Assembly (NCBI GenBank): GCA_016789035.1
Contig: JAEUSC010000159.1
Location: forward strand, 1-6,784
Direction: 5' to 3'
Origin: Candidatus Omnitrophota bacterium
Lineage (GTDB): Bacteria > Omnitrophota > Gorgyraeia > Zapsychrales > Fredricksoniimonadaceae
DNA: 6,784 nt
Below are positions 1 through 5,930 of this stretch, one piece after another. Both the position numbers and the translations under genes were made by a program. Position 1 is the stretch's first letter; the number at the start of each line of letters is the position of its first letter. The notes beneath the pieces were generated by a model, which saw nothing but the letters and a program-made list of their open reading frames with translations, was not told the origin of the DNA and did no database searches.

Positions 1-1
1 A

Positions 2-475
2 TCGGGAGACTTAAATAAGACTATTCAATCCGTTGTCGAGAATCAGGAATCTGTGGCCAAGGCTAGAGGATTATCGATGAGTTATTCATTGGACCCGAGT
101 ATGCCCACGGTGAGTTTTGATGCGGATAAAATAGTCCAAGTGCTCAACAATTTGATAAGTAACGCTCTTAAATTTACAGAATCGGGTGGAGTCACGGTTA
201 AAAGTAAATATATTGCCGACAAAAATTTTGTTGAGGTCGGAGTGGAAGACACGGGTTGCGGGATCAAAAATGAAGATTTAGGAAAGTTATTTGAGAAATT
301 TCAGCAGCTCGGAGAATCTCATCGCAAATACAGCGGAACTGGATTGGGGCTGGCCATTTGCAGGGAAATCATACGCCAGCATAACGGAAAGATTAGTGTG
401 GAATCCAAGTACGGACAGGGAAGTTGTTTTTGTTTTATGTTTCCTGTGTCTGTCAGAGGAGGGAACGCAGTATGA
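2..475 (+). CDS. Sensor histidine kinase, C-terminal ATPase end (5' truncated by window)
   Basis: This is the catalytic ATP-binding (HATPase_c, GHKL fold) end of a sensor histidine kinase, which binds ATP and phosphorylates a histidine lying upstream of the window. The frame is open from base 2, so the GTG at 53 is probably internal and the true start is off the left edge. The N box (NNLISNALKF, 146-175), G1 box (DTGCGI, 248-265), F box (LFEKFQQL) and G2 box (GTGLGLAI, 335-358) are all present and intact, so the ATPase should be active. The fold closes with a typical strand (SCFCFMFPV), and nothing such as a fused receiver follows. The TGA stop overlaps the ATG of the next gene by 4 bp, so the two are translationally coupled. 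The next protein, a double receiver, is the most likely partner. Sensor domain and stimulus cannot be seen. Confidence 0.92.
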   Translation, partial: SGDLNKTIQSVVENQESVAKARGLSMSYSLDPSMPTVSFDADKIVQVLNNLISNALKFTESGGVTVKSKYIADKNFVEVGVEDTGCGIKNEDLGKLFEKFQQLGESHRKYSGTGLGLAICREIIRQHNGKISVESKYGQGSCFCFMFPVSVRGGNAV

Positions 476-1254
476 GTGGCAACAAAAAAATTCTAATCAT
501 CGACGATGAATCTGATTTAACTGAATTGATAGGTTTTCAATTTAGATCCAAAGGATTTGAAGTCAAGACTGCCGGTGATGGGGTCGAAGGGCTTGATATG
601 GTCCACGACTTTAAGCCAGACCTGATTATTTTGGACATGAACATGCCGCGAATGGGGGGTATCGAGTTTTACAGTATGATTTGTGGAACTAACAGCCGGC
701 CGTTGTATCCCGTATTAGTTTTAACAGCCCGGGCGAACGTGGAAAATATGTTTAAAGATCTGGAGATTGATGGCTTTATGATTAAGCCGTTTGATATTAA
801 TCAATTAATTGTTCAGGCCGAGACGATCATCAAAAGGAAAGCCGAAGCCCAGATCAAGAAAATGTCCGCACCTCCTAAAGAAACGCGTCGCGTATGTGTG
901 GTAGATGATGATCCTCAAGTTTTTAAACAGTTATCCTTGGTGCTCCTAGAAAATGAATTCACAGTGGTTCCCGCAAAAACGGGTACTGCTGCGATGGAAC
1001 GTATGATTAAGGATACACCGGACGTGGCCCTCGTTCACCTTGGTTTAAAGGACATCGCTGGTGATTTTGTGATTCTCCGATTGAGTCAAATGGCGAAAAC
1101 TATGGATGTGAAGTTTATTCTCTATACTTTCCGCGGGCAGGAGCGTGACTCCAAGGTAATGGAGCGAATCAGTGAGAAAAAGGGGATCTGGACTTTTGTA
1201 GAATACGAGACTCTTACTGAATTGCTGGCTGCGACCCAAAATATGTTTGAATAA
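472..1254 (+). CDS. Response regulator with two receiver domains, the second degenerate
   Basis: This is a 260-residue protein made of two CheY-like receiver domains and no output domain. The start at 472 is chosen because it overlaps the kinase stop (ATGA) and has an AGGAGG at 457-462, 9 nt upstream; a longer start at 424 would lie inside the kinase end. Receiver 1 (about 5-125) has the full active site: D11/D12, phospho-acceptor D55 in LDMNMP, T85 and K105 in IKPF. A linker rich in Lys and Ala follows. Receiver 2 (about 139-258) keeps the acidic pair (D145/D146) and T219. It has His189 where the phospho-acceptor Asp should be and Glu244 where the conserved Lys should be. Receiver 2 therefore should not be phosphorylated in the normal way and may be a docking or dimerisation module. 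The cognate kinase is probably the gene just upstream. The downstream target is unknown. Confidence 0.93.
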   Translation: MSGNKKILIIDDESDLTELIGFQFRSKGFEVKTAGDGVEGLDMVHDFKPDLIILDMNMPRMGGIEFYSMICGTNSRPLYPVLVLTARANVENMFKDLEIDGFMIKPFDINQLIVQAETIIKRKAEAQIKKMSAPPKETRRVCVVDDDPQVFKQLSLVLLENEFTVVPAKTGTAAMERMIKDTPDVALVHLGLKDIAGDFVILRLSQMAKTMDVKFILYTFRGQERDSKVMERISEKKGIWTFVEYETLTELLAATQNMFE

Positions 1255-1325
1255 AGTGGTTTGATCCACCTGAGTTAAACTCTTCCAGGGATTTCTTTAG
1301 GTTCAGTACCATCACCACAGAAATC

Positions 1326-1362
1326 AAAACATTAACTTTTTTTAATTTAAAGTTAATGTTTT
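1326..1362 (+). terminator. 14-bp perfect inverted repeat: weak terminator or operator
   Basis: AAAACATTAACTTT (1326-1339) is perfectly repeated in reverse complement at 1349-1362 with a 9-nt loop. It is followed by TTTTATT and preceded by an A-run, so it could end the kinase-regulator transcript in either direction, though the stem has only two G-C pairs. The right arm overlaps the -35 position of the promoter proposed at 1379-1384, so an operator role is equally possible. Confidence 0.45.
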
Positions 1363-1384
1363 ATTAATTATAACTTGCTATAAT
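1356..1384 (+). promoter_or_regulatory. Extended -10 promoter for the ATPase gene
   Basis: TGCTATAAT (1376-1384) is a perfect extended -10 element. No good -35 lies 16-18 bp upstream, which is typical when TGn is present. The predicted start near 1391 would give a leader of about 105 nt before the ATG at 1497. The rest of the 1255-1496 gap holds a small GTGG/CCAC hairpin just after the preceding stop and nothing else recognised. Confidence 0.5.
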
Positions 1385-1496
1385 GCAAAGGAATTTTTAG
1401 ATTTCCTCTTGCAATCTCTTACATATTCTGGTTTATTATAGTTGAAACTTCCAAGCCAAAGCTCAGACAAACACTACCTACCCTAAGAGGGACATA

Positions 1497-2669
1497 ATGT
1501 CGTTAGTTTTCGCCGAATTGATAAGAAAAAATCACTTATCTGAAAATCAATTTAATCATTCTCGCCAGCAACGTACGATTCTCAATAAATCCGTCCAGGA
1601 TGTTCTTTTTGAGCAGGGCGTTCTCAAAAGCCCGACGCTTTTTAAGACAGCCCAAGAGATTTTTCCGGGCAAAACTGTGAATTTGCAGGAGACGGCCATC
1701 GATTCACAGGCTGTAATTATGATCCGAAGAGAAGACGCGCAAAGGTATGGTCTTATTCCTTTTGCCAAAGAGGACGGTTATTTATCGGTTGCAATGAGTG
1801 ATCCAACCGACGTCATGGCGCTTGACGAGTTAAGTTTTATGACAGGTTTTCATGTGAAAGCTTTTTTAAGCGACCATGCGCAGATTATGGAGTATGTTCA
1901 GCGGTATTATTTGCATCAAGACTCCGTGGAAGAGATTTTGCAGGATACGATTGAGGATACTCCGGTTGAATTTATTGCAGAGGAGATCTTAACTAGTGAA
2001 GAGATTGCCGATATTGCCATTGCCAAAGCGGACAGTTCGTCATTTGTGCGCCTGGTGAACCGTCTCTTAGCTGATGCTGTTTCGGCCCGGGCCAGTGACA
2101 TTCACATCGAGCCTCGTGATAAGGTTGTTGAAGTGCGTTATCGTATAGATGGTTATTTAAAAAATATCGTTCGAATCCCGCGTAATTTGCATCCCCGTCT
2201 TTCTTCTCGCATTAAGATTTTGGCCAAACTCGATATTGCTGAACAAAGAAAAGTACAGGAAGGCCGAATAAAAGTATTGATTAAAGGCGAGAAGATTGAC
2301 TTAAGAATTTCCGTTATTCCGATCTTTCACGGGGAGAAAATAGTTTTGCGCATTTTGGATAACCGCAGTACTCAGTTTGACATAAATAAAATTGGATTCT
2401 CCGATGACGAGTTGGAGATTTTTAAATCGGCAATCCATAAAAGCCAAGGTGTAGTTTTAGTAACTGGGCCCACCGGTTCAGGAAAAACAACAACTCTCTA
2501 TTCCGCTCTTGAACATATCAAGTGTGAAACTAAAAACATTGTGACCATTGAAGACCCGATTGAATATCTTATTGATGGTATCAATCAGTTGCAATTGAGT
2601 CGGTTTAAAGATGTGACATTTACAACGGGATTGCGCAGCATCCTTCGCCAAGGTCCGGATGTTAGCTGA
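1497..2669 (+). CDS. N-terminal part of the GspE/PilB ATPase (to the internal TGA)
   Basis: As translated up to the TGA this is 390 residues. The ATG has AAGAGGG about 5 nt upstream (1485-1491). Residues 1-55 form two helical repeats resembling the c-di-GMP-binding MshEN type, but the RLG signature of that motif is missing, so ligand binding is not predicted. Residues about 75-138 form the usual GspE N-terminal domain (RYGLIPF, VAMSDPTD, RYY). The ATPase core begins near 187 with the SDIHIEP motif, followed by the arginine-rich linker (VRYRIDGYL, LDIAEQRKVQEGR). Walker A is GPTGSGKT at 324-331 (K330), and the Asp box is TIEDPIEY at 350-357. The fragment lacks Walker B, the His box and the zinc site, so alone it should not hydrolyse ATP. 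Confidence 0.8.
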   Translation: MSLVFAELIRKNHLSENQFNHSRQQRTILNKSVQDVLFEQGVLKSPTLFKTAQEIFPGKTVNLQETAIDSQAVIMIRREDAQRYGLIPFAKEDGYLSVAMSDPTDVMALDELSFMTGFHVKAFLSDHAQIMEYVQRYYLHQDSVEEILQDTIEDTPVEFIAEEILTSEEIADIAIAKADSSSFVRLVNRLLADAVSARASDIHIEPRDKVVEVRYRIDGYLKNIVRIPRNLHPRLSSRIKILAKLDIAEQRKVQEGRIKVLIKGEKIDLRISVIPIFHGEKIVLRILDNRSTQFDINKIGFSDDELEIFKSAIHKSQGVVLVTGPTGSGKTTTLYSALEHIKCETKNIVTIEDPIEYLIDGINQLQLSRFKDVTFTTGLRSILRQGPDVS

Positions 2670-3296
2670 GTGGGAGACATTCGCGATCAAGAAACTGCGG
2701 AAATCGCTTTTCGAGCGTCCTTAACGGGGCATTTGGTATTCTCGACGTTGCATACAAATAGTGCAGTATCATCCGTCGCGCGACTATTAAATATAGGATT
2801 GGAACCCTATTTGATTTCGTCCTCCGTGAGTTTATTGGTTGCACAGCGTTTAGTTCGGCTTATTTGTTCCTCGTGCAAGCATCAATATGTACCGGAAAAT
2901 GAAATTTTGAGTAAATTTAAAGGTTATTTGAGGCATTATCGTAACCAAAAGTTCTTTAAAGGTGAAGGTTGTGAGCAATGCAATTTTACAGGGTTTTATG
3001 GGAGAACATCGATTTTCGAAATATTAAGAATCGACGATAAAATCAAAGATTTGATTTTTCATAAAGCTTCGGAGGCATTGATATTAAAGCAGGCCTTAAA
3101 TAACGGAATGAAAACTCTGGTAGATTCAGGTATATCAAAAGTTTTAGCGGGGTTAACGACCTTAGAAGAAGTTGCCAAAGTTACAGAAATTAGCGAAGAA
3201 AAGGAAGCGGCTGCTGGGTTGATGGATCATTTGGATCAGATTGTGAGCCAATCATCCGTCCATCCTGAAAAAAGATCTTTCTACATCGAAAATTAA
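2670..3296 (+). CDS. C-terminal part of the GspE/PilB ATPase (after the internal TGA)
   Basis: This continues the same frame directly after the TGA. It could begin only by reinitiation at the GTG at 2670, which abuts the stop (TGAGTG) and has no well-spaced ribosome binding site. In full-length numbering it carries the Walker B end as VGDIRD (392-397, Glu changed to Asp394), the His box [12 protein letters not shown] (410-421), and a four-cysteine zinc site, C457/C460 and C492/C495, as in GspE and PilB. The family motif [11 protein letters not shown] follows the second CxxC. The tail beyond about residue 560 is low in family features. The zinc and His-box regions show no sign of decay, which argues that any disruption is recent or that the protein is still made. 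Confidence 0.7.
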   Translation: MGDIRDQETAEIAFRASLTGHLVFSTLHTNSAVSSVARLLNIGLEPYLISSSVSLLVAQRLVRLICSSCKHQYVPENEILSKFKGYLRHYRNQKFFKGEGCEQCNFTGFYGRTSIFEILRIDDKIKDLIFHKASEALILKQALNNGMKTLVDSGISKVLAGLTTLEEVAKVTEISEEKEAAAGLMDHLDQIVSQSSVHPEKRSFYIEN

Positions 3297-3320
3297 GTTT
3301 GCGTTTTAGGTTATCAGTAC

Positions 3321-3352
3321 GGGTGGCCTGTCAATGAGGTGACCCTTTTTTT
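3321..3352 (+). terminator. Intrinsic terminator 1 after the ATPase gene
   Basis: The arms GGGTGGCCT (3321-3329) and AGGTGACCC (3337-3345) pair with one mismatch and one G-U, with a 7-nt loop, and are followed at once by seven T. It lies 25 nt after the ATPase stop. Confidence 0.75.
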
Positions 3353-3361
3353 ACGGAGCGT

Positions 3362-3394
3362 GCGCCATTGAATCAATCAATGGCGTTTCTTTTT
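3362..3394 (+). terminator. Intrinsic terminator 2 after the ATPase gene
   Basis: CGCCATTGA (3363-3371) pairs perfectly with TCAATGGCG (3377-3385) around a 5-nt loop and is followed by TTTCTTTTT. It lies 10 nt behind terminator 1. The loop of terminator 1 contains TCAATG, a copy of this right arm, so the two hairpins could in principle exchange strands. Confidence 0.88.
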
Positions 3395-3397
3395 CGG

Positions 3398-3420
3398 TGA
3401 ACAGGTTCAAGTTGAACAGG
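3398..3420. repeat. Alternating GAAC/GTTC half-sites (possible operator)
   Basis: TGAACAGG occurs at 3398-3405 and again at 3413-3420, and a GTTC half-site lies between them. Together they form two overlapping palindromes: TGAAC-AG-GTTCA (3398-3409) and GTTCAA-G-TTGAAC (3405-3417). The array sits between the terminators and the next gene, where an operator would be expected. No matching -10 was found at a proper distance. Confidence 0.25.
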
Positions 3421-3518
3421 AGTGAATGGTCAAAATTTCGAAACTCTCCGTTATGGCAAACGGTCCATTTAGGTGTGTTCGCAAGTCATCAACAATAATA
3501 TCGATTAATGAGGAAAAC

Positions 3519-3962
3519 ATGTATCAAATGGTTGGTCAACTTTTTGGTTTTTTGAAACAAAGTAAGAAGAATAAATACAAGGTGCTGGTTGTGGAAGACA
3601 ATCCTGTCGACCAGGCTTTTATGGTTAAAACGCTTCAGAAAAATAATTATGCGGTTTTTTCAGCAAGCGATGGCTACTCGGGAATTCAAATGGCGGTTGA
3701 CCATTGCCCGGATATTATCATTCTTGATTTCTTGCTTCCAGATATTGACGGAGTCGGCGTTTGCACCAGCCTCAAGAAAATGGAAAAAACCCGGGACATT
3801 CCTGTTGTGTTTGTATCTATTCTTCAAAACGGAGAAATAATGCTCAAGAGCTATGAGGCGGGGGCTCATAATTTCATTTGTAAGCCTTTTAATGGACGCG
3901 AGCTGATCAAGGAAGTGGCTTTTACAATTGAAGATATGCAGGCTTCTATTTTTTCGCGTTGA
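3519..3962 (+). CDS. Single-domain response regulator (CheY-like receiver)
   Basis: This is a stand-alone receiver of 147 residues. All active-site residues are present: E26/D27, phospho-acceptor D70 in LDFLLP, S100 and K122 in CKPF. The first 19 residues are a short amphipathic and basic leader before KVLVVEDN. There is no DNA-binding, enzymatic or other output domain, so it should act by binding a partner or as a phosphate relay. The start at 3519 has GAGG with optimal spacing (3510-3513). A start at 3426 would add 31 residues and has AGGAG only 3 nt upstream; the extra residues look unlike a receiver extension, so the shorter form is preferred. The gene begins a new unit after the tandem terminators and ends 57 nt before the next receiver gene. 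Its partner kinase is not visible. Confidence 0.9.
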   Translation: MYQMVGQLFGFLKQSKKNKYKVLVVEDNPVDQAFMVKTLQKNNYAVFSASDGYSGIQMAVDHCPDIIILDFLLPDIDGVGVCTSLKKMEKTRDIPVVFVSILQNGEIMLKSYEAGAHNFICKPFNGRELIKEVAFTIEDMQASIFSR

Positions 3963-3994
3963 CTTTCTTTATCCTCGGGTTACACTTTGATTTA

Positions 3995-4006
3995 GTTAGT
4001 ACTAAC
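3995..4006. repeat. 12-bp perfect palindrome before the second receiver gene
   Basis: GTTAGTACTAAC is its own reverse complement. It lies in the 57-bp gap between the two receiver genes, 13 bp before the preferred ATG at 4020. It may be a repressor site or nothing. Confidence 0.3.
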
Positions 4007-4019
4007 AATGGGATCGATT

Positions 4020-4382
4020 ATGCCTCAACATATTCTTGTGGTAGACGATGATTTTGATATTGTCTTTCTTATCTCTGAATTTCTTAAAAAGCAGGGGTTT
4101 GAGGTTTCCATTGCTTCTGATGGCCAGGAGGCCTGGGAAAGTTTGAAAAAATCGAACGTCGATCTGATCATTGCTGATTTAACCATGCCTAAGATGGGCG
4201 GATGGCAGTTTACACAAAAGATACGCGAGGACAAGATTTTAGCCAAGACACCAATTATCGTGTTAAGTGGATTGTTGGAATCGGATTCTGATCCTGAAGT
4301 ATTTGAATCAGCAAATGCCTATATGGGAAAACCATTTGATATCTTCAAGCTGCATGAAAAGGTTAAAAGCCTGCTCAAGTAA
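4020..4382 (+). CDS. Single-domain response regulator (CheY-like receiver)
   Basis: This is a minimal 120-residue receiver with a complete active site: D9/D10, phospho-acceptor D53 in ADLTMP, S83 and K104 in GKPF. The domain fills the protein from residue 4 to the end (HEKVKSLLK), so there is no output region. The ATG at 4020 has a weak GGGA 6 nt upstream and gives the usual receiver N-terminus; an ATG at 4008 would add four residues but has no ribosome binding site. It lies 57 bp behind another receiver gene on the same strand and is probably cotranscribed with it, as no terminator separates them. The two receivers are clearly different sequences rather than a recent duplication. Its kinase and target are unknown. 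Confidence 0.93.
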   Translation: MPQHILVVDDDFDIVFLISEFLKKQGFEVSIASDGQEAWESLKKSNVDLIIADLTMPKMGGWQFTQKIREDKILAKTPIIVLSGLLESDSDPEVFESANAYMGKPFDIFKLHEKVKSLLK

Positions 4383-4449
4383 TCTCACCCTAATGCACAT
4401 TTGATTAAAAAAGTTTAATTTTCCTTTCATCTTCTTGTCATTTTAGCTT

Positions 4450-4458
4450 TGGTATAAT
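4450..4458 (+). promoter_or_regulatory. Extended -10 promoter for the small exported protein
   Basis: TGGTATAAT (4450-4458) is a perfect extended -10, with only a poor -35 match upstream (CTTCTT, 4431-4436). The predicted start near 4465 gives a leader of about 35 nt before the ATG at 4500. It has the same design as the promoter at 1376-1384. Confidence 0.55.
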
Positions 4459-4499
4459 CATCAAGATTTTCACATAATCATTTTTGCGAGGAGAAATAG

Positions 4500-4814
4500 A
4501 TGAAGAAGCTTTCGACTATGGAAATTGTGATACTGTCAGCAGCGTTAATTTTTATTCCCTTTGTAACCCGTGCAGCTTTGGAAGAAGGAAAGGTCATTAC
4601 AGGAGTTGTACAGGCGGTTGAAAATGCTAGAATTTTGCTAATCGCTCAGCCTACAAACAATACCCCTTCGAATATTATGGACTTTCAGATCCAGCCAAGA
4701 ACCAATTTTCAGGGATTCTCTAAATCGGATTTAAAAGTTGGAGACAGGGTAAAAATCGGCTATTTTGAGACGGGGCAGGGATATATAGCGGACTCTGTCA
4801 TAAATACGCGATAG
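4500..4814 (+). CDS. Small exported protein of unknown function, beta-rich
   Basis: This 104-residue protein has a classical Sec signal peptide: MKK, a hydrophobic core (IVILSAALIFIPFV), and a likely cleavage after TRA at residue 25. The mature part is about 79 residues, has no cysteine, and looks like a small beta-barrel: ITGVVQAVENARILLI, a Pro/Asn-rich turn, then LKVGDRVKIGYFETGQGYIADSVI. The VxGxVxxV...LKVGDRVKIxY pattern recalls small OB-fold-like periplasmic proteins, but I do not recognise a named family and give no function. The start is firm: GAGGAG at 4488-4493, 6 nt upstream. It has its own extended -10 promoter and appears to be a single-gene unit. No lipobox is seen, so it should be soluble in the periplasm or secreted. 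Confidence 0.85.
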   Translation: MKKLSTMEIVILSAALIFIPFVTRAALEEGKVITGVVQAVENARILLIAQPTNNTPSNIMDFQIQPRTNFQGFSKSDLKVGDRVKIGYFETGQGYIADSVINTR

Positions 4815-4890
4815 TGATTTTTGTTTCAAAGAAAGCGCTTGCTCAACGGATAGGGCGCATTCTTGATTTAGAAATTCCTGTAACTGTATT

Positions 4891-4920
4891 ATTTTCAACG
4901 GTATAAATTCTTTTGAAAAT
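4891..4920. repeat. 8-bp inverted repeat over the -35 of riboswitch 1
   Basis: ATTTTCAA (4891-4898) and TTGAAAAT (4913-4920) are exact reverse complements separated by 14 bp. The right arm contains the -35 TTGAAA, and the dyad centre would lie about 42 bp upstream of the predicted start, where class II activators bind. The preceding stretch 4815-4890 holds no gene and no convincing terminator. Confidence 0.35.
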
Positions 4921-4941
4921 CAAATTATCGCGCGGTATAGT
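4913..4941 (+). promoter_or_regulatory. Sigma70-type promoter of riboswitch 1
   Basis: TTGAAA (4913-4918), a 17-bp spacer and TATAGT (4936-4941) form a good housekeeping promoter. The predicted start near 4948 lies about 10 nt before the aptamer, so the transcript would begin with the riboswitch. Confidence 0.7.
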
Positions 4942-4956
4942 TGATGTAGCTAATAG

Positions 4957-5047
4957 TCTCACGAAAATGGCAAACTTATCGAAAGGTAAGGGCGCAAAAC
5001 CATAGGGCCTTCTGCATGACGCAATGGTAGCCTGGTTGCCGTTGAGG
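4957..5047 (+). promoter_or_regulatory. Cyclic di-GMP-I (GEMM-I) riboswitch aptamer
   Basis: The sequence follows the GEMM-I consensus closely: CACGAAAATGGCAAAC, a P2 hairpin CTTATC-GAAA-GGTAAG (4975-4990) with its GNRA tetraloop, GGCGCAAA (4991-4998), the P3 pairing ACCAT/ATGGT (4999-5003 with 5024-5028), then TAGCCTGGTTGCCG. P1 forms from GGCAA (4969-4973) with TTGCC (5036-5040), and an outer TCTCA/TGAGG stem (4957-4961 with 5043-5047) closes it. In Vc2 numbering G20 is G4969 and A47 is A4996; G at position 20 favours c-di-GMP over cGAMP. It controls the double-receiver gene at 5158, with the expression platform at about 5045-5106. Confidence 0.93.
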
Positions 5048-5106
5048 ACAAAGGATTTGTCTTAGAATGGCCTAATTCAGTGAGAATTAGGCCATTCTAT
5101 TTGATT
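5045..5106 (+). terminator. Expression platform of riboswitch 1: linker hairpin and 16-bp hairpin
   Basis: The stem TAGAATGGCCTAATTC (5063-5078) pairs without mismatch with 5084-5099 around a 5-nt loop, followed by TTTGATT. This is very stable but has a weak T-tract, so it is a terminator of uncertain strength. Before it, GACAAA-GGA-TTTGTC (5047-5061) forms a second hairpin that shares bases with the outer P1 strand (5043-5047). Aptamer folding and linker folding therefore compete. A third hairpin, GTAGAT-GGTT-ATCTAC (5124-5139), precedes the weak ribosome binding site. Confidence 0.6.
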
Positions 5107-5157
5107 GGAAGAACGATTATTACGTAGATGGTTATCTACTAGCGAAAGCGGTGAATT

Positions 5158-5925
5158 ATGTCTAAAAGAATTTTGCTGGTTGACGATGAAAAAGAAATAG
5201 TTCACATGATGCGCAAAAAGATTCAGGCAGCTGGATATGAGGTCAGCACTGCTTACAATGGAAAAGAAGCCCTGGATATTTCCACTCAGCAGCATCCGCA
5301 CTTGATTTTTACTGATGTGGTTATGCCTATCATGGACGGTTTGGCATTTTTTCATGAGCTTAAGAACCGTCAGAACATCAGTCATATTCCTGTTATTGTG
5401 GCTACAGCCCATGGTTCAACCGAAGAAACGTTTCGCGAACTCGGAGTACATGATTTTGTTCTAAAACCTTTTCATAGTGATGCGCTTTTGAATAAAATAA
5501 ATAGTTTTTTCAGCGATAAGCGAGCAGTCAAAGTTTTGTTGGCAACAAAAATGATTTTCTTAATGAAAAGTATTATTAGTGAATCCTTGGAGCTTATGCA
5601 GAACATCGATTTTCAGATGTCCAATAGTTCTGCAACCATTGTGCAAGAAGCCAGTGTGTTAAAACCAGATCTCCTGCTTCTTGATGTGGACATGTTTATT
5701 GTTCCATCCGCCGACGAGATTGTGAATGAATTGCGTCAAAGTCCGCAGCTGAAAGATACAACCATCCTGTTGACGCGTAGCATGCTGGGAGATTTGGCAG
5801 CTTTGGCTGGCAGCCGGCATTCGGCAAAATCAATTGACGATTGTTTGGGTAAAGGGGCCAGTCATTTTATCGGGTCGCTCAACAAGGCATCCTTTGTAAC
5901 GGTCCTGCAAGAATATTGCCGTTAG
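5158..5925 (+). CDS. Double-receiver response regulator under c-di-GMP riboswitch control
   Basis: This 255-residue protein has two receiver domains and no output domain. Receiver 1 (about 4-118) is complete: D9/D10, phospho-acceptor D53 in TDVVMP, T83 and K103 in LKPF. Receiver 2 (about 123-254) is degenerate. The acidic pair is replaced by A129/T130 and the conserved Lys by S240, while Asp176 (LLDVDM) and T206 remain. It therefore lacks the Mg-binding pair and should not be phosphorylated normally. The ATG at 5158 has only a weak GGTG 4 nt upstream, so translation may also depend on the leader fold. The gene stands alone behind a GEMM-I riboswitch, which makes c-di-GMP the likely signal setting its level. 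It resembles the 472-1254 protein in architecture but the second domains have lost different residues. Targets are unknown. Confidence 0.93.
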   Translation: MSKRILLVDDEKEIVHMMRKKIQAAGYEVSTAYNGKEALDISTQQHPHLIFTDVVMPIMDGLAFFHELKNRQNISHIPVIVATAHGSTEETFRELGVHDFVLKPFHSDALLNKINSFFSDKRAVKVLLATKMIFLMKSIISESLELMQNIDFQMSNSSATIVQEASVLKPDLLLLDVDMFIVPSADEIVNELRQSPQLKDTTILLTRSMLGDLAALAGSRHSAKSIDDCLGKGASHFIGSLNKASFVTVLQEYCR

Positions 5926-5930
5926 ATTTG

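Larger units (their letters stand above)
1497..3296 (+). pseudogene. GspE/PilB-type assembly ATPase interrupted by an in-frame TGA
   Basis: Read through one TGA, this frame encodes a complete 599-residue hexameric assembly ATPase of the GspE/PilB family, which powers type II secretion or type IV pilus extension from the cytoplasmic face of the inner membrane. All family landmarks occur in order and in one frame, so this is not a frameshift. Codon 391 (2667-2669) is TGA, exactly where the family has Leu or Met before VGEIRD. Neighbouring family-conserved positions are also changed: RQDPDV reads RQGPDV, the Ile after DV is Ser390, and the Walker B Glu is Asp394. The rest of the protein looks intact. 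Options are a recent pseudogene, sequencing or assembly error in a short poor stretch, or readthrough/reinitiation. No other pilus or secretion genes are adjacent, so GspE and PilB cannot be told apart. Confidence 0.85.

Noticed and set aside
424..471. Longer start at 424 for the first double receiver
   Set aside because: It would add residues read out of frame from the kinase end; the ATG at 472 has a strong AGGAGG and the typical 4-bp overlap.
2667..2669. Alternative genetic code with TGA as Trp or Gly
   Set aside because: TGA ends the kinase at a coupled ATGA overlap and ends the receiver at 3962 at the natural domain end, while TGG is used for Trp.
2667..2715. Selenocysteine at the ATPase TGA with a downstream SECIS
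   Set aside because: Only a 5-bp GCGAT/ATCGC hairpin with a 15-nt loop follows, and the family has Leu or Met here, not Cys. A selenocysteine has no reason at this site.
4404..4422. AT-only hairpin after the second single receiver as a terminator
   Set aside because: The ATTAAA/TTTAAT stem has no G-C pairs and only a short T-run, too weak to claim.
5077..5412. Minus-strand ORF of 111 codons
   Set aside because: It is a shadow of the receiver gene at 5158 and of the 16-bp hairpin, without a ribosome binding site or family features.
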